From Candidatus Pelagibacter sp. (GTDB taxonomy: Bacteria; Pseudomonadota; Alphaproteobacteria; Pelagibacterales; Pelagibacteraceae): a stretch of 28,919 nt of DNA. Positions within the stretch are counted from its first letter, which is position 1; the number at the start of each line of letters is the position of its first letter. The position numbers and the translations under genes were made by a program. The notes beneath the pieces are model-generated. The model was not told the DNA's origin and made no database searches. It was given only the letters and a program-made list of their open reading frames with translations. The DNA lies in contig JAOHHF010000010.1 of the NCBI GenBank assembly GCA_028099475.1, positions 1-28,919 on the forward strand. Reading direction: 5' to 3'. Of the stretch, positions 7,928 through 14,934 are shown one piece after another.

Positions 7928-8386
7928 ATGGAGTCGCTAAAAAACTGGATGGTAGATGCTGCAAATATATTGTTTGATGACAGCAAAAATGATCTTAGAT
8001 CTTTACCAAGATCTGTAAGATTACAAATATTATTAGTTTTAAGTTTTATTTGGACAACAGTTTTTAGTTTATATATTTTTTCTTATACAACTTTTGCATT
8101 TGGTTGGGCGGGTCTTTATATTGCTCATATTGGTTTAATATTTGCTGTTTATATGACCTTCAAACATTTTCATAAAGCAGAAGAAAAATCTAACAGTGTT
8201 TTTAAAACAAAAAATTTTGATCCCTTTAAAATAATGGTCATCGTTTTTGTTGTGGTATTTATTTTTGTATTTTCGAAAGGAATTGAAGTTTTAACTAGTC
8301 CAAATCCTAGCTCATACTCTATTCCTTATGATGGACCATCTAAATCTGTGTTTGAAAAGTGGCTACCATTTAGTAAAGATAAGTAA
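7928..8386 (+). CDS. Unrecognised membrane protein with three to four hydrophobic segments
   Basis: I do not recognise this 152-residue product. It has a polar N-terminus (about 30 residues), hydrophobic helices near residues 32-52, 56-78 and 99-118, and a C-terminal stretch with PNPSSYSIPYDGPSKSVFEKWLP. Its stop overlaps the start of the PsiE-like gene by one base (TAATG), so the two are almost certainly translated from one transcript and may act together. Codon use is like that of the neighbours. Confidence 0.8.
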   Translation: MESLKNWMVDAANILFDDSKNDLRSLPRSVRLQILLVLSFIWTTVFSLYIFSYTTFAFGWAGLYIAHIGLIFAVYMTFKHFHKAEEKSNSVFKTKNFDPFKIMVIVFVVVFIFVFSKGIEVLTSPNPSSYSIPYDGPSKSVFEKWLPFSKDK

Positions 8387-8766
8387 TGGAAAAAATAGCA
8401 AAAAATTTACAACTAGTTTTAATGTGTATTATTTTAATAAGCACAGTGATTGCTGTTGGTATAGAAATTAAAAATATGTTTCTAAATCAATCAGTTACAC
8501 TAGCTGATTTGCTTTTAATGTTTCTATATTTAGAGGTTCTTGCAATGGTTAGAGTATTTTGGGATCAACAATCAATCAGCATTACTCTTCCTCTTTTAAT
8601 CGCTATCACTGCTCTTGCTCGATTTATAATTTTGCAAGGCAAAGAAATGGATCCAACTGCATTAGTATATGAAGCTGTTGCAATAGTTCTTATTGCGGCT
8701 GCAATTGTAATTCTAAGATTAAGACATAGTGATAAATTGGGTCTAAAAAGAAAAAAATCAAAATAA
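8386..8766 (+). CDS. PsiE-like (phosphate-starvation-inducible E family) membrane protein
   Basis: The 126-residue product has four hydrophobic helices and the PsiE family core: DLLLMFLYLEVLAMVRVFWD, then RFIILQGKEMDP and a last helix ending in a basic tail, RLRHSDKLGLKRKKSK. PsiE proteins have no established molecular function; in E. coli the gene responds to phosphate starvation and cAMP-CRP. Nothing here shows a pho box. The gene is translationally coupled to the membrane protein before it. Confidence 0.85.
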   Translation: MEKIAKNLQLVLMCIILISTVIAVGIEIKNMFLNQSVTLADLLLMFLYLEVLAMVRVFWDQQSISITLPLLIAITALARFIILQGKEMDPTALVYEAVAIVLIAAAIVILRLRHSDKLGLKRKKSK

Positions 8767-8772
8767 TTTAAT

Positions 8773-9915
8773 ATGATATTTGAAGCTTCAAGGGCTAAGG
8801 CCATTGATAAATTAAATATATTTATTGAAAATAATCTTTCAGAATATTCTAAATTAAGAAATTTTGATTTTGGTCCAGATAATAGATCTAATATTTCTTG
8901 CTTATCTCCATACATAACTCATGGGATTGTCAATGAATTAGAGGTGATTGACAAATCTCTCAAAAAATTCTCTTTTTCAAAAAATGAAAAATTTATTCAA
9001 GAGGTTTTGTGGCGTGTCTATTGGAAAGGTTGGTTAGAGTTAAGACCTAATGTTTGGTCAGATTATTTAGTTGAATTAAATAATCTTAGGAATGAATTTA
9101 AAAGTAACCAAAATTATCTAAATGCGATTGAGGGAAAAACAAATATTGAATGCTTTAATCAGTGGGTAAAGGAACTAAAAGAAAATAACTACCTTCATAA
9201 TCATACCAGAATGTGGTTTGCAAGTATCTGGATATTTACTCTTGAATTACCTTGGCAACTAGGTGCTGAATTTTTTATGCAACATCTTTATGATGGTGAC
9301 GCTGCTTCAAATACTCTTGGATGGAGATGGGTTGCGGGTGTTCAAACACAGGGCAAACATTACCTTGCGAGTGAATGGAATATTAAAAAATTTACTAATA
9401 ATCGATTTCAAAATATACAGCTTAATGAAAATGCCTCATCAATATTCAATGATAAAACTTATCCAATAAATAAAAAAGAATTTTTAAATTCTCAAATTTT
9501 AGAAGATAAAATTTTATTAATATTTGAAAATAATATGACTTTTGAATTTTCTGATTTTAAAGAACATAAATTTAAAAAAATTTTGTTAGTCTTAAATGAT
9601 ACAAATAGAGCTATTAAATTAAGTGAAAAAGTATTGAAATTTAAAGCTAATCTTTTAGAGGATCAAAAAACAAGATTAATTGAAAAATCAATTAATTGTG
9701 AAACTATTAACATTAATGATTTAAAGAATATTACTGAGGAAGTTTATGCTCTTTATCCAACTGTTAGTGAAAATTTGAATTTTATTCAAAATAATCAATT
9801 ACAAAATATAAAATTTTTATATAGAAAATTAGATCAGTTTTCTTGGCAATATTGCAATAAAGGTTTTTTTAATTTTAAAAATTATATCCCAAAAATAATT
9901 GCTAATTTTAATTAA
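8773..9915 (+). CDS. Photolyase/cryptochrome-family FAD-binding protein with the FAD domain at the N-terminus
   Basis: The first about 210 residues match the FAD-binding (C-terminal) domain of DNA photolyases: LSPYITHGI, then EVLWRVYWKGWLELRP, HNHTRMWFASIWIF (HNH at residues 142-144) and DGDAASNTLGWRWVAG (ending near residue 189). The usual N-terminal antenna-binding alpha/beta domain is absent. Instead about 150 extra residues follow (roughly 230-380), with alternating strand and helix character (KKILLVLNDTNRAIKL, VYALYPTVSENLNFI), possibly a displaced Rossmann-like domain. It could be a photolyase, a light sensor or another flavoprotein. Family is firm, activity unknown. It converges with marC, sharing four bases at the stops. 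Confidence 0.88.
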   Translation: MIFEASRAKAIDKLNIFIENNLSEYSKLRNFDFGPDNRSNISCLSPYITHGIVNELEVIDKSLKKFSFSKNEKFIQEVLWRVYWKGWLELRPNVWSDYLVELNNLRNEFKSNQNYLNAIEGKTNIECFNQWVKELKENNYLHNHTRMWFASIWIFTLELPWQLGAEFFMQHLYDGDAASNTLGWRWVAGVQTQGKHYLASEWNIKKFTNNRFQNIQLNENASSIFNDKTYPINKKEFLNSQILEDKILLIFENNMTFEFSDFKEHKFKKILLVLNDTNRAIKLSEKVLKFKANLLEDQKTRLIEKSINCETININDLKNITEEVYALYPTVSENLNFIQNNQLQNIKFLYRKLDQFSWQYCNKGFFNFKNYIPKIIANFN

Positions 9916-10520
9916 GCCAAGAAAGTTTTAATACCATCTAAAATATATTGAACACTTAATCCAACAAGAATAATAGCTACTACTCTAGAGATAACACCAA
10001 TTATTTTTTTATTTATTAATTTAGAAAATTTTGAAGCTATAAAAAAAATTATAAAAGTTAAAATTAAAACAATTATTAATGAAAACATTCCTACTGTTTG
10101 ATTGGTAAAATTAATTCCAATATCTGAAACAGAAACAATTACTGAGGTAATAGCTGCAGGACCAGCAATAATAGGTGTTGCTAATGGAAAAATACTAACA
10201 TTATCAGAATTAAGGTCTAGATCTTCTCCCTTTCTTTGTTGGCGCTTATCAAACAACATTTCGATGGCAATTATTAATAAAATAATTCCACCCCCTATTG
10301 TAAAAGCTGGGTAAGAAATATTTAAATAACTTAATAATGAACTTCCAAGTAATGCAAAAAATAACAATATGATTGAAGCTATTATTGATGCACTTAATGC
10401 TATTCTTATTTTTTTGTTAGTATCCATGTTTTGAGTAATACTTAAAAATAGCGGAGTATTTCCCAATGGATCTATAACTATAAAATATAAGAAAAAAGTT
10501 TGAATAAAAATTTCTGACAT
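9912..10520 (-). CDS. MarC family integral membrane protein
   Basis: The 202-residue product has six hydrophobic helices and the MarC signature near the N-terminus, FLYFIVIDPLGNTPLFLSIT. A second conserved block is FPLATPIIAGPAAITSVIV. MarC (UPF0056) proteins are inner membrane proteins of unknown function, once linked to multiple antibiotic resistance but not shown to cause it. The gene lies 40 nt after the small membrane protein gene on the same strand and may be the tail of that run or a separate unit. Confidence 0.93.
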   Translation of the reverse strand: MSEIFIQTFFLYFIVIDPLGNTPLFLSITQNMDTNKKIRIALSASIIASIILLFFALLGSSLLSYLNISYPAFTIGGGIILLIIAIEMLFDKRQQRKGEDLDLNSDNVSIFPLATPIIAGPAAITSVIVSVSDIGINFTNQTVGMFSLIIVLILTFIIFFIASKFSKLINKKIIGVISRVVAIILVGLSVQYILDGIKTFLA

Positions 10521-10560
10521 TTGATTGATTTATCTTTTTAAAAAGCAATTACAATTTAAA

Positions 10561-10782
10561 TTAAAACCAACGTACCATTCCTATAATTCCAGCTGTTGCA
10601 TAAAAGAATTGTAACAATAATATACCTTTATGACCTCCTCGATAGGCCCAAATTCCAATTAAAATTGCTGATAATAGTAATAAACAGAAACCAAAAAATT
10701 CTATTCCAATATTTAGTGCCACAAACATTGAATACAAAATAGCCGTAATGACACCAGCCCATTCAAAAAATTTATTATTCAT
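10561..10782 (-). CDS. Small three-helix membrane protein, unrecognised
   Basis: A 73-residue product made almost entirely of three hydrophobic helices (about 7-25, 28-46 and 52-70). It has AYRGGHKGI between helices two and three and ends GMVRWF. The arrangement is reminiscent of PnuC-like nicotinamide transport helices, but that likeness is weak and no function should be assigned. It overlaps the GNAT gene by 4 nt (ATGA), which argues strongly that it is real and co-translated. Confidence 0.75.
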   Translation of the reverse strand: MNNKFFEWAGVITAILYSMFVALNIGIEFFGFCLLLLSAILIGIWAYRGGHKGILLLQFFYATAGIIGMVRWF

Positions 10783-11450
10783 ATTTTCTTTATCTGTTTA
10801 AAATTTATATCAAAATTTGTCTTTTTTAAATATTTTAAATATCTTTTTCTATTTCTTGGCCATTCATTATCTAGGATTGAAAACCAAGCCGAGTCTCTAC
10901 TTCTACCTTTAAAAATAAACATCTGTCTAAACACACCTTCAAATCTAAAACCTAATCTTAAAGCTGCTTTTTTTGAGGCTGAATTTAAATTATTACATTT
11001 CCATTCATATCTTCTGTAACCTAAAACATCGAAGGCATTTCTCATCATCAAATACATTGTTTCAGTTCCCTCAACAGAATTTTGTAAAAGTGGAGAATAA
11101 TTTATATGCCCAACTTCAATTGAACCATGATCGGGTTCAATTCTTAAATAACTCGCCATCCCACAATATTTCTTATGTCTCTTAGAATAAATTGCATAAA
11201 AAAAAGGGTCTTTGTTTAAACAAAATGATTTAAGCCAATTTCTAAAACTTAAATATGTTCTAAATGGACCGTAAGGTAAGTATGTCCAAATTATATTCTT
11301 TTTATCTTTTGAATATTCTAAATATAGATTTTGTGCATGTTTCCTAACGTTTAAAGGCTCAAGGATTGTATAATCACCAACCAATCTTTTTTTTACTGGA
11401 AGCTTTGCTTTTTTAAATTTTACTTTGGGACCTAGTTTAAATTTTTTCAT
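10779..11450 (-). CDS. GNAT family N-acetyltransferase (RimJ/RimL-like)
   Basis: The 223-residue product looks like a RimJ/RimL-type acetyltransferase using acetyl-CoA. Features in order are a basic N-terminus (residues 1-23), LEPLNVRKHAQNLY, YAIYSKRHKKYCGMASYLRI, EVGHINYSP, a pyrophosphate-binding region around ETMYLMMRNAFDVLGYRRYE, and NSASKKAALRLGFRFEGVFR, the typical end of the fold. The acceptor is unknown; it could be a protein N-terminus or a small molecule. It overlaps its neighbours by 4 nt on each side, inside the run that starts with the cryptochrome-like gene. Confidence 0.9.
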   Translation of the reverse strand: MKKFKLGPKVKFKKAKLPVKKRLVGDYTILEPLNVRKHAQNLYLEYSKDKKNIIWTYLPYGPFRTYLSFRNWLKSFCLNKDPFFYAIYSKRHKKYCGMASYLRIEPDHGSIEVGHINYSPLLQNSVEGTETMYLMMRNAFDVLGYRRYEWKCNNLNSASKKAALRLGFRFEGVFRQMFIFKGRSRDSAWFSILDNEWPRNRKRYLKYLKKTNFDINFKQIKKI

Positions 11451-12166
11451 GATATCTTTTTAAAATTCTCGTAAAGAATTTTAGAATAATTATTCATATC
11501 AGACATATTATCTTTTGCGGCATTATCAAATTTTTCTAAAGCACCATTTCCTAGCTGATCTTCAAGAGCTTTTTTATATTCTGGAACACATCCCCACTCA
11601 TTGACAGTAGTATCTTTAATTTCTATGTGAAATTGAATTCCATAAGCATGATTTTGATATTTAAAAATTTGGTATTTGGTTACAGGAGATGAAGCTAATA
11701 AAGTTATATCTTTATTATTCTCTATCCCTTGAACCTCATAAGAGTGCCATTGCAAACTTTTAATCTGATTTGGAAATTTAGAAAATAATTTATCTTCATT
11801 TTTCTCTTTTGTAAAATTAATGTCCATAATACCAATTTCTGCTGGATTTGATTTAACCACTTTACCACCCACAACTTCGCCTAATAACTGGCAACCAAGA
11901 CAAAATCCTAAATAAGGTTTTTTTAAGTTGATAACAAATTCTTTAATTGCTTTTTTTTCTTCAATTAACCAAGGATATTCTTTTTCCATATAGGTATCCA
12001 TTGGGCCACCCATACAAAACATTCCATCAAATTGATTAAGATTAGTTGGAATTTTCTCTCCTTCATCAAGCTCAATAGTAGTTAACTTAACTCCATCAGC
12101 TAACATTAAGTCTTTAATATAACCAGGATCTTCAATTTTTATATGTTGTAAAACTAATATATTCAT
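11447..12166 (-). CDS. Class I glutamine amidotransferase domain protein
   Basis: A stand-alone type 1 glutamine amidotransferase of 239 residues, of the GMP-synthase-like group (COG0518 style). The nucleophile elbow reads GFCLGCQ with Cys89 as nucleophile; the His-Glu pair is in YGIQFHIEI near the C-terminus, so the triad is intact. An oxyanion-type glycine strand, FCMGGPMDTY, is also present. The ammonia acceptor is unknown, and relatives include gamma-glutamyl peptide or polyamine hydrolases. It overlaps the GNAT gene by 4 nt and follows yqaA by 3 nt. Confidence 0.92.
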   Translation of the reverse strand: MNILVLQHIKIEDPGYIKDLMLADGVKLTTIELDEGEKIPTNLNQFDGMFCMGGPMDTYMEKEYPWLIEEKKAIKEFVINLKKPYLGFCLGCQLLGEVVGGKVVKSNPAEIGIMDINFTKEKNEDKLFSKFPNQIKSLQWHSYEVQGIENNKDITLLASSPVTKYQIFKYQNHAYGIQFHIEIKDTTVNEWGCVPEYKKALEDQLGNGALEKFDNAAKDNMSDMNNYSKILYENFKKIS

Positions 12167-12169
12167 AGC

Positions 12170-12586
12170 TTAACCAATCAAATAGAAGACGATAAGGTAT
12201 CTGCTTACTTTTCCAATTGCCACTAAAATAATAAAATCAATAAATTTTACTCTCAATATGCCTGCAACTAAAGTTAGTGGATCACCTAAAACAGGAACCC
12301 AGGCAAATAATAATGACCATTTACCAAACTTTCTAAACCATTTTGATGATCTTTCTATTTGTGTTTCTTTAAATGGAAACCACTTTTTTGTAGTAAGGTT
12401 TCTAGAATAAGATCCTAAGGCCCAATTTACAACAGACCCTAAAACATTTCCAAAACTTGCAACAATTAACAATAATAAATTGTCATAATCTGATGTTGCA
12501 ATTAACCCTGCTAATGTGAGTTCAGAAGAAAATGGTAAAATTGTTGCTGCTAAAAAAGATATAGCAAATAGAGATAAATAAATCAC
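12170..12586 (-). CDS. YqaA/DedA-like (SNARE-associated/VTT family) membrane protein
   Basis: The 138-residue product has four to five hydrophobic segments and the YqaA-type core: FSSELTLAGLIA near the N-terminus, FGNVLGSVVNWALG, then WFRKFGKWSLLFAWVPVLGDPLTLVAG. That last stretch resembles the conserved G-x-x-P loop of DedA proteins. DedA relatives include undecaprenyl-phosphate and phospholipid transporters or flippases; short YqaA members are uncharacterised. It starts with GTG at 12586 and overlaps the DUF2256 gene by 4 nt (GTGA). Confidence 0.88.
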   Translation of the reverse strand: MIYLSLFAISFLAATILPFSSELTLAGLIATSDYDNLLLLIVASFGNVLGSVVNWALGSYSRNLTTKKWFPFKETQIERSSKWFRKFGKWSLLFAWVPVLGDPLTLVAGILRVKFIDFIILVAIGKVSRYLIVFYLIG

Positions 12587-12705
12587 TTAGAACACTTCTT
12601 AGAACAATACTTTACTTTATCCCAATTTAATTTCCACTTCTTGCGCCAAACAAAGGGTCTTTTACAAACTGGACAAATTTTTGAAGGTAGATTTTCTTTT
12701 TTCAC
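12583..12705 (-). CDS. DUF2256 family small zinc-ribbon-like protein
   Basis: This 40-residue gene encodes a short basic protein: an N-terminal KKENLPSK, CPVC at residues 11-14, RPFVWRKKW, and a second cysteine pair, YCSKKC, at residues 34-38 (C-x2-C and C-x3-C). This is the DUF2256 pattern. The cysteines suggest zinc binding and the Lys/Arg/Trp content suggests nucleic acid contact; both are inferences. The GTG start at 12705 overlaps the cryptochrome-like gene's stop by one base (TAGTG), and its own stop overlaps the yqaA start. DUF2256 genes are often found next to this photolyase group, which supports the call. Confidence 0.9.
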   Translation of the reverse strand: MKKENLPSKICPVCKRPFVWRKKWKLNWDKVKYCSKKCSK

Positions 12706-14195
12706 TAAATTGTATTTTGTTTAATAAATTTATCTGCTTCAGATAAAATCATTTTTTTTCTTTCCTCTTTCATTTTATCAAAGATACGAACCATCATTGA
12801 TAATCTTGGATTTGTTAAAAAAAATTTTCTATTTCTATCAATGAACCTCCAATACAATCCGTCCATCGTATTACACCAATCCCCTTTTTTAAAATCCATC
12901 ATTTTCATAAAATAAGCAGATCCACAGATATAAGGTTTGGTTGCAAAAATTCCACCATCGCTGAATAAACCCATCCCATATACATTTGGAACCATTACCC
13001 AGTCAGATGAATCTACAAACATTTCCATAAACCATTTATAAACTATTGTGGGCTTAATTTCACAAAGGTTCATTATGTTGGATAAGATCATTAATCTTTC
13101 TATGTGATGAGACCATCCATGATTAACAGCATTTTGGATTGCATGATCTAACGGCGGTAAGCCTGTGGTTCCTTCATACCAAGAACTTTTCATTTTTCTA
13201 TTTTGTTTAAAGAAATTTCTAGATTCCATTTCTTCAGAATAACCTTGATAAATTCCTCGCATAAACTCTCTCCATCCAATTACCTGACGGATATATCCTT
13301 CAAGTGAGTTCATTCTTATTTTATTTTTCTTATGAAAATCTAAAATTTTTTGAATAATAAATTCAGGGGTTATTAAACCTAAGTTAAAATAAGGACTTAA
13401 AGCACTGTGAAATAAAATATTATCATTTTGATTCACAGCATCTTCGTAATCACCAAATAAATTAGATTTTTCTTTTATAAAAAAGTTTAAAAGTTTAACA
13501 ACATCTTCATATTCTGTTGCAAGCCAAAAGTTATTTGTGCTTCCTGGATGATTTTTAAATAATTTTTCAATAATTGGTTTTAGCTTTTTAGTATGACTAG
13601 TTTCATTAATTTTTGGAAATTTTGGTATTGAAATATCTTTAGGTAATTTATTTCTATTATCTTCATCAAAACTCCATTTACCTCCAATAGGATTTCCATC
13701 AGCACCCATTAGAATTCCAGATTTTCTCCTAACTTCTTTGTAGAATGTCGCCATAAAGGGTTTTTTGGATTTTCCCAAATAATTTTTAAATTCATCTCTA
13801 GAATTTAAAAACATGGGTGTTTGAACCATATTCCATTTAACTTTTTCTTTTTTTAGGAATTGCAAAATTTTCTTTTCAAAAAATTTATCTTCGATCTCAA
13901 AGCTTGTAATTTCAGTAATTTTTTTTTGACTAATTATTTTTTTTAATTTCTTTAAATAATCATCTTTAAAATCTTTATCTTCTATTTTTAAGTAATCTAA
14001 TTTAAACCTATTCTTCTTGAGACTATCTGCATATGATCGCATAGAAGATAAGAATAGCAGTATTTTTTGCTTATGATGTTTTTCATAAGTGCATAATCCA
14101 CTATCTTCAGCCATAAAAAAAACATGATCCTTTTTGAAGCGGTCTAAGTATTTTAATGGAAATAATTGATTACCAAGTATAAGAAATAATTTCAT
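12705..14195 (-). CDS. Cryptochrome/photolyase family protein of the prokaryotic CryB/(6-4) photolyase type (COG3046)
   Basis: The 496-residue product matches the bacterial CryB/PhrB-like group, which binds FAD and in characterised members repairs (6-4) photoproducts. The N-terminal domain starts KLFLILGNQLFP, the usual opening of this group. The C-terminal FAD domain contains YIRQVIGWREFMRGIYQGY, HHIERLMILSNIMNLCEI, DWVMVPNVYGMGLFSDGG and KPYICGSAYFMKMM. Characterised members carry four cysteines for a [4Fe-4S] cluster. Here the CxxC after the KPY block is missing and the remaining cysteines do not align, so a cluster is doubtful. It leads a minus-strand run with DUF2256 and yqaA and faces the SDR gene across 27 nt. 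Confidence 0.93.
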   Translation of the reverse strand: MKLFLILGNQLFPLKYLDRFKKDHVFFMAEDSGLCTYEKHHKQKILLFLSSMRSYADSLKKNRFKLDYLKIEDKDFKDDYLKKLKKIISQKKITEITSFEIEDKFFEKKILQFLKKEKVKWNMVQTPMFLNSRDEFKNYLGKSKKPFMATFYKEVRRKSGILMGADGNPIGGKWSFDEDNRNKLPKDISIPKFPKINETSHTKKLKPIIEKLFKNHPGSTNNFWLATEYEDVVKLLNFFIKEKSNLFGDYEDAVNQNDNILFHSALSPYFNLGLITPEFIIQKILDFHKKNKIRMNSLEGYIRQVIGWREFMRGIYQGYSEEMESRNFFKQNRKMKSSWYEGTTGLPPLDHAIQNAVNHGWSHHIERLMILSNIMNLCEIKPTIVYKWFMEMFVDSSDWVMVPNVYGMGLFSDGGIFATKPYICGSAYFMKMMDFKKGDWCNTMDGLYWRFIDRNRKFFLTNPRLSMMVRIFDKMKEERKKMILSEADKFIKQNTI

Positions 14196-14222
14196 AGTTA
14201 AATATAACTAATTAAAAAATTT

Positions 14223-14933
14223 ATGTCAGAAAAATATCTAATCTTTGGTGCGACAGGTTCTATTGGTTCAAGTTTAGCTGAACAATTAAAAAATTCTGGA
14301 AATGATATCCACTTAATTGCAAGGAATGAAAGTGAAGTAAGTTCTATTGCTGAAAAATTAGGTTGCACATTTACAGTTGCTGATGTTTTAGAAGAAGGTT
14401 TTATTGAAAAAGTTAAAGCAGACGTTTCCGAGATAAAAGGAATTGCATACTGCGTTGGTTCAATTGATTTGAAGCCATTAAGAATGGTTACCGAACAAGA
14501 TTTTGATAAATGTATGAAATTAAATCTTTATTCAGCTGTAGAGGCTATTAAAGGATATCAAGAAAGTTTAAAAAAAAACAAGGGCTCAATTGTTTTATTT
14601 TCAACAGTTGCAGCTCAAAGAGGATTTACAAACCATGCAATTATTGCGTCAGCTAAAGCTGCTGTTGAAGGTTTAACGGTATCGCTAGCAGCAGAATTTG
14701 CCCCAAATATAAGAGTGAATTGTATTGCTCCAAGTTTAACAAAATCAAAAATTGCTGAACCAATGCTTAAAAATACTACAATAGCAGAGGGTATTGCAAA
14801 AGCCCATCCGCTAAAAAGATTAGGTGAAGGAAAAGACTCTGCTGCTCTTGCTAAATTCTTACTTACAGAAGATAGTTCTTGGGTTACAGGCCAAATAATT
14901 GCTGTTGATGGTGGTAGATCAAAACTATCTTAG
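14223..14933 (+). CDS. SDR family oxidoreductase-like protein lacking the catalytic tyrosine
   Basis: The 236-residue product has a complete short-chain dehydrogenase/reductase fold: the nucleotide-binding GATGSIGSSLAEQL at the N-terminus, DVLEEGFIEK, YCVGSIDL in place of the NNAG strand, LFSTVAAQRG and the C-terminal APNIRVNCIAPSLTKSKIAE and VTGQIIAVDGG. At the active site the usual Tyr-x-x-x-Lys reads Ile141-A-S-A-Lys145, so the proton-donating Tyr is absent while Lys and a Ser/Thr (127/128) remain. It could bind NAD(P)H without ordinary SDR catalysis. It lies head to head with the cryptochrome-like gene and 1 nt before the sugar dehydrogenase. Confidence 0.92.
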   Translation: MSEKYLIFGATGSIGSSLAEQLKNSGNDIHLIARNESEVSSIAEKLGCTFTVADVLEEGFIEKVKADVSEIKGIAYCVGSIDLKPLRMVTEQDFDKCMKLNLYSAVEAIKGYQESLKKNKGSIVLFSTVAAQRGFTNHAIIASAKAAVEGLTVSLAAEFAPNIRVNCIAPSLTKSKIAEPMLKNTTIAEGIAKAHPLKRLGEGKDSAALAKFLLTEDSSWVTGQIIAVDGGRSKLS

Positions 14934-14934
14934 A

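Noticed and set aside
14899..14934. Upstream start for the sugar dehydrogenase inside the SDR gene
   Set aside because: It would put 12 polar residues in front of a signal peptide that starts cleanly at GTG 14935.
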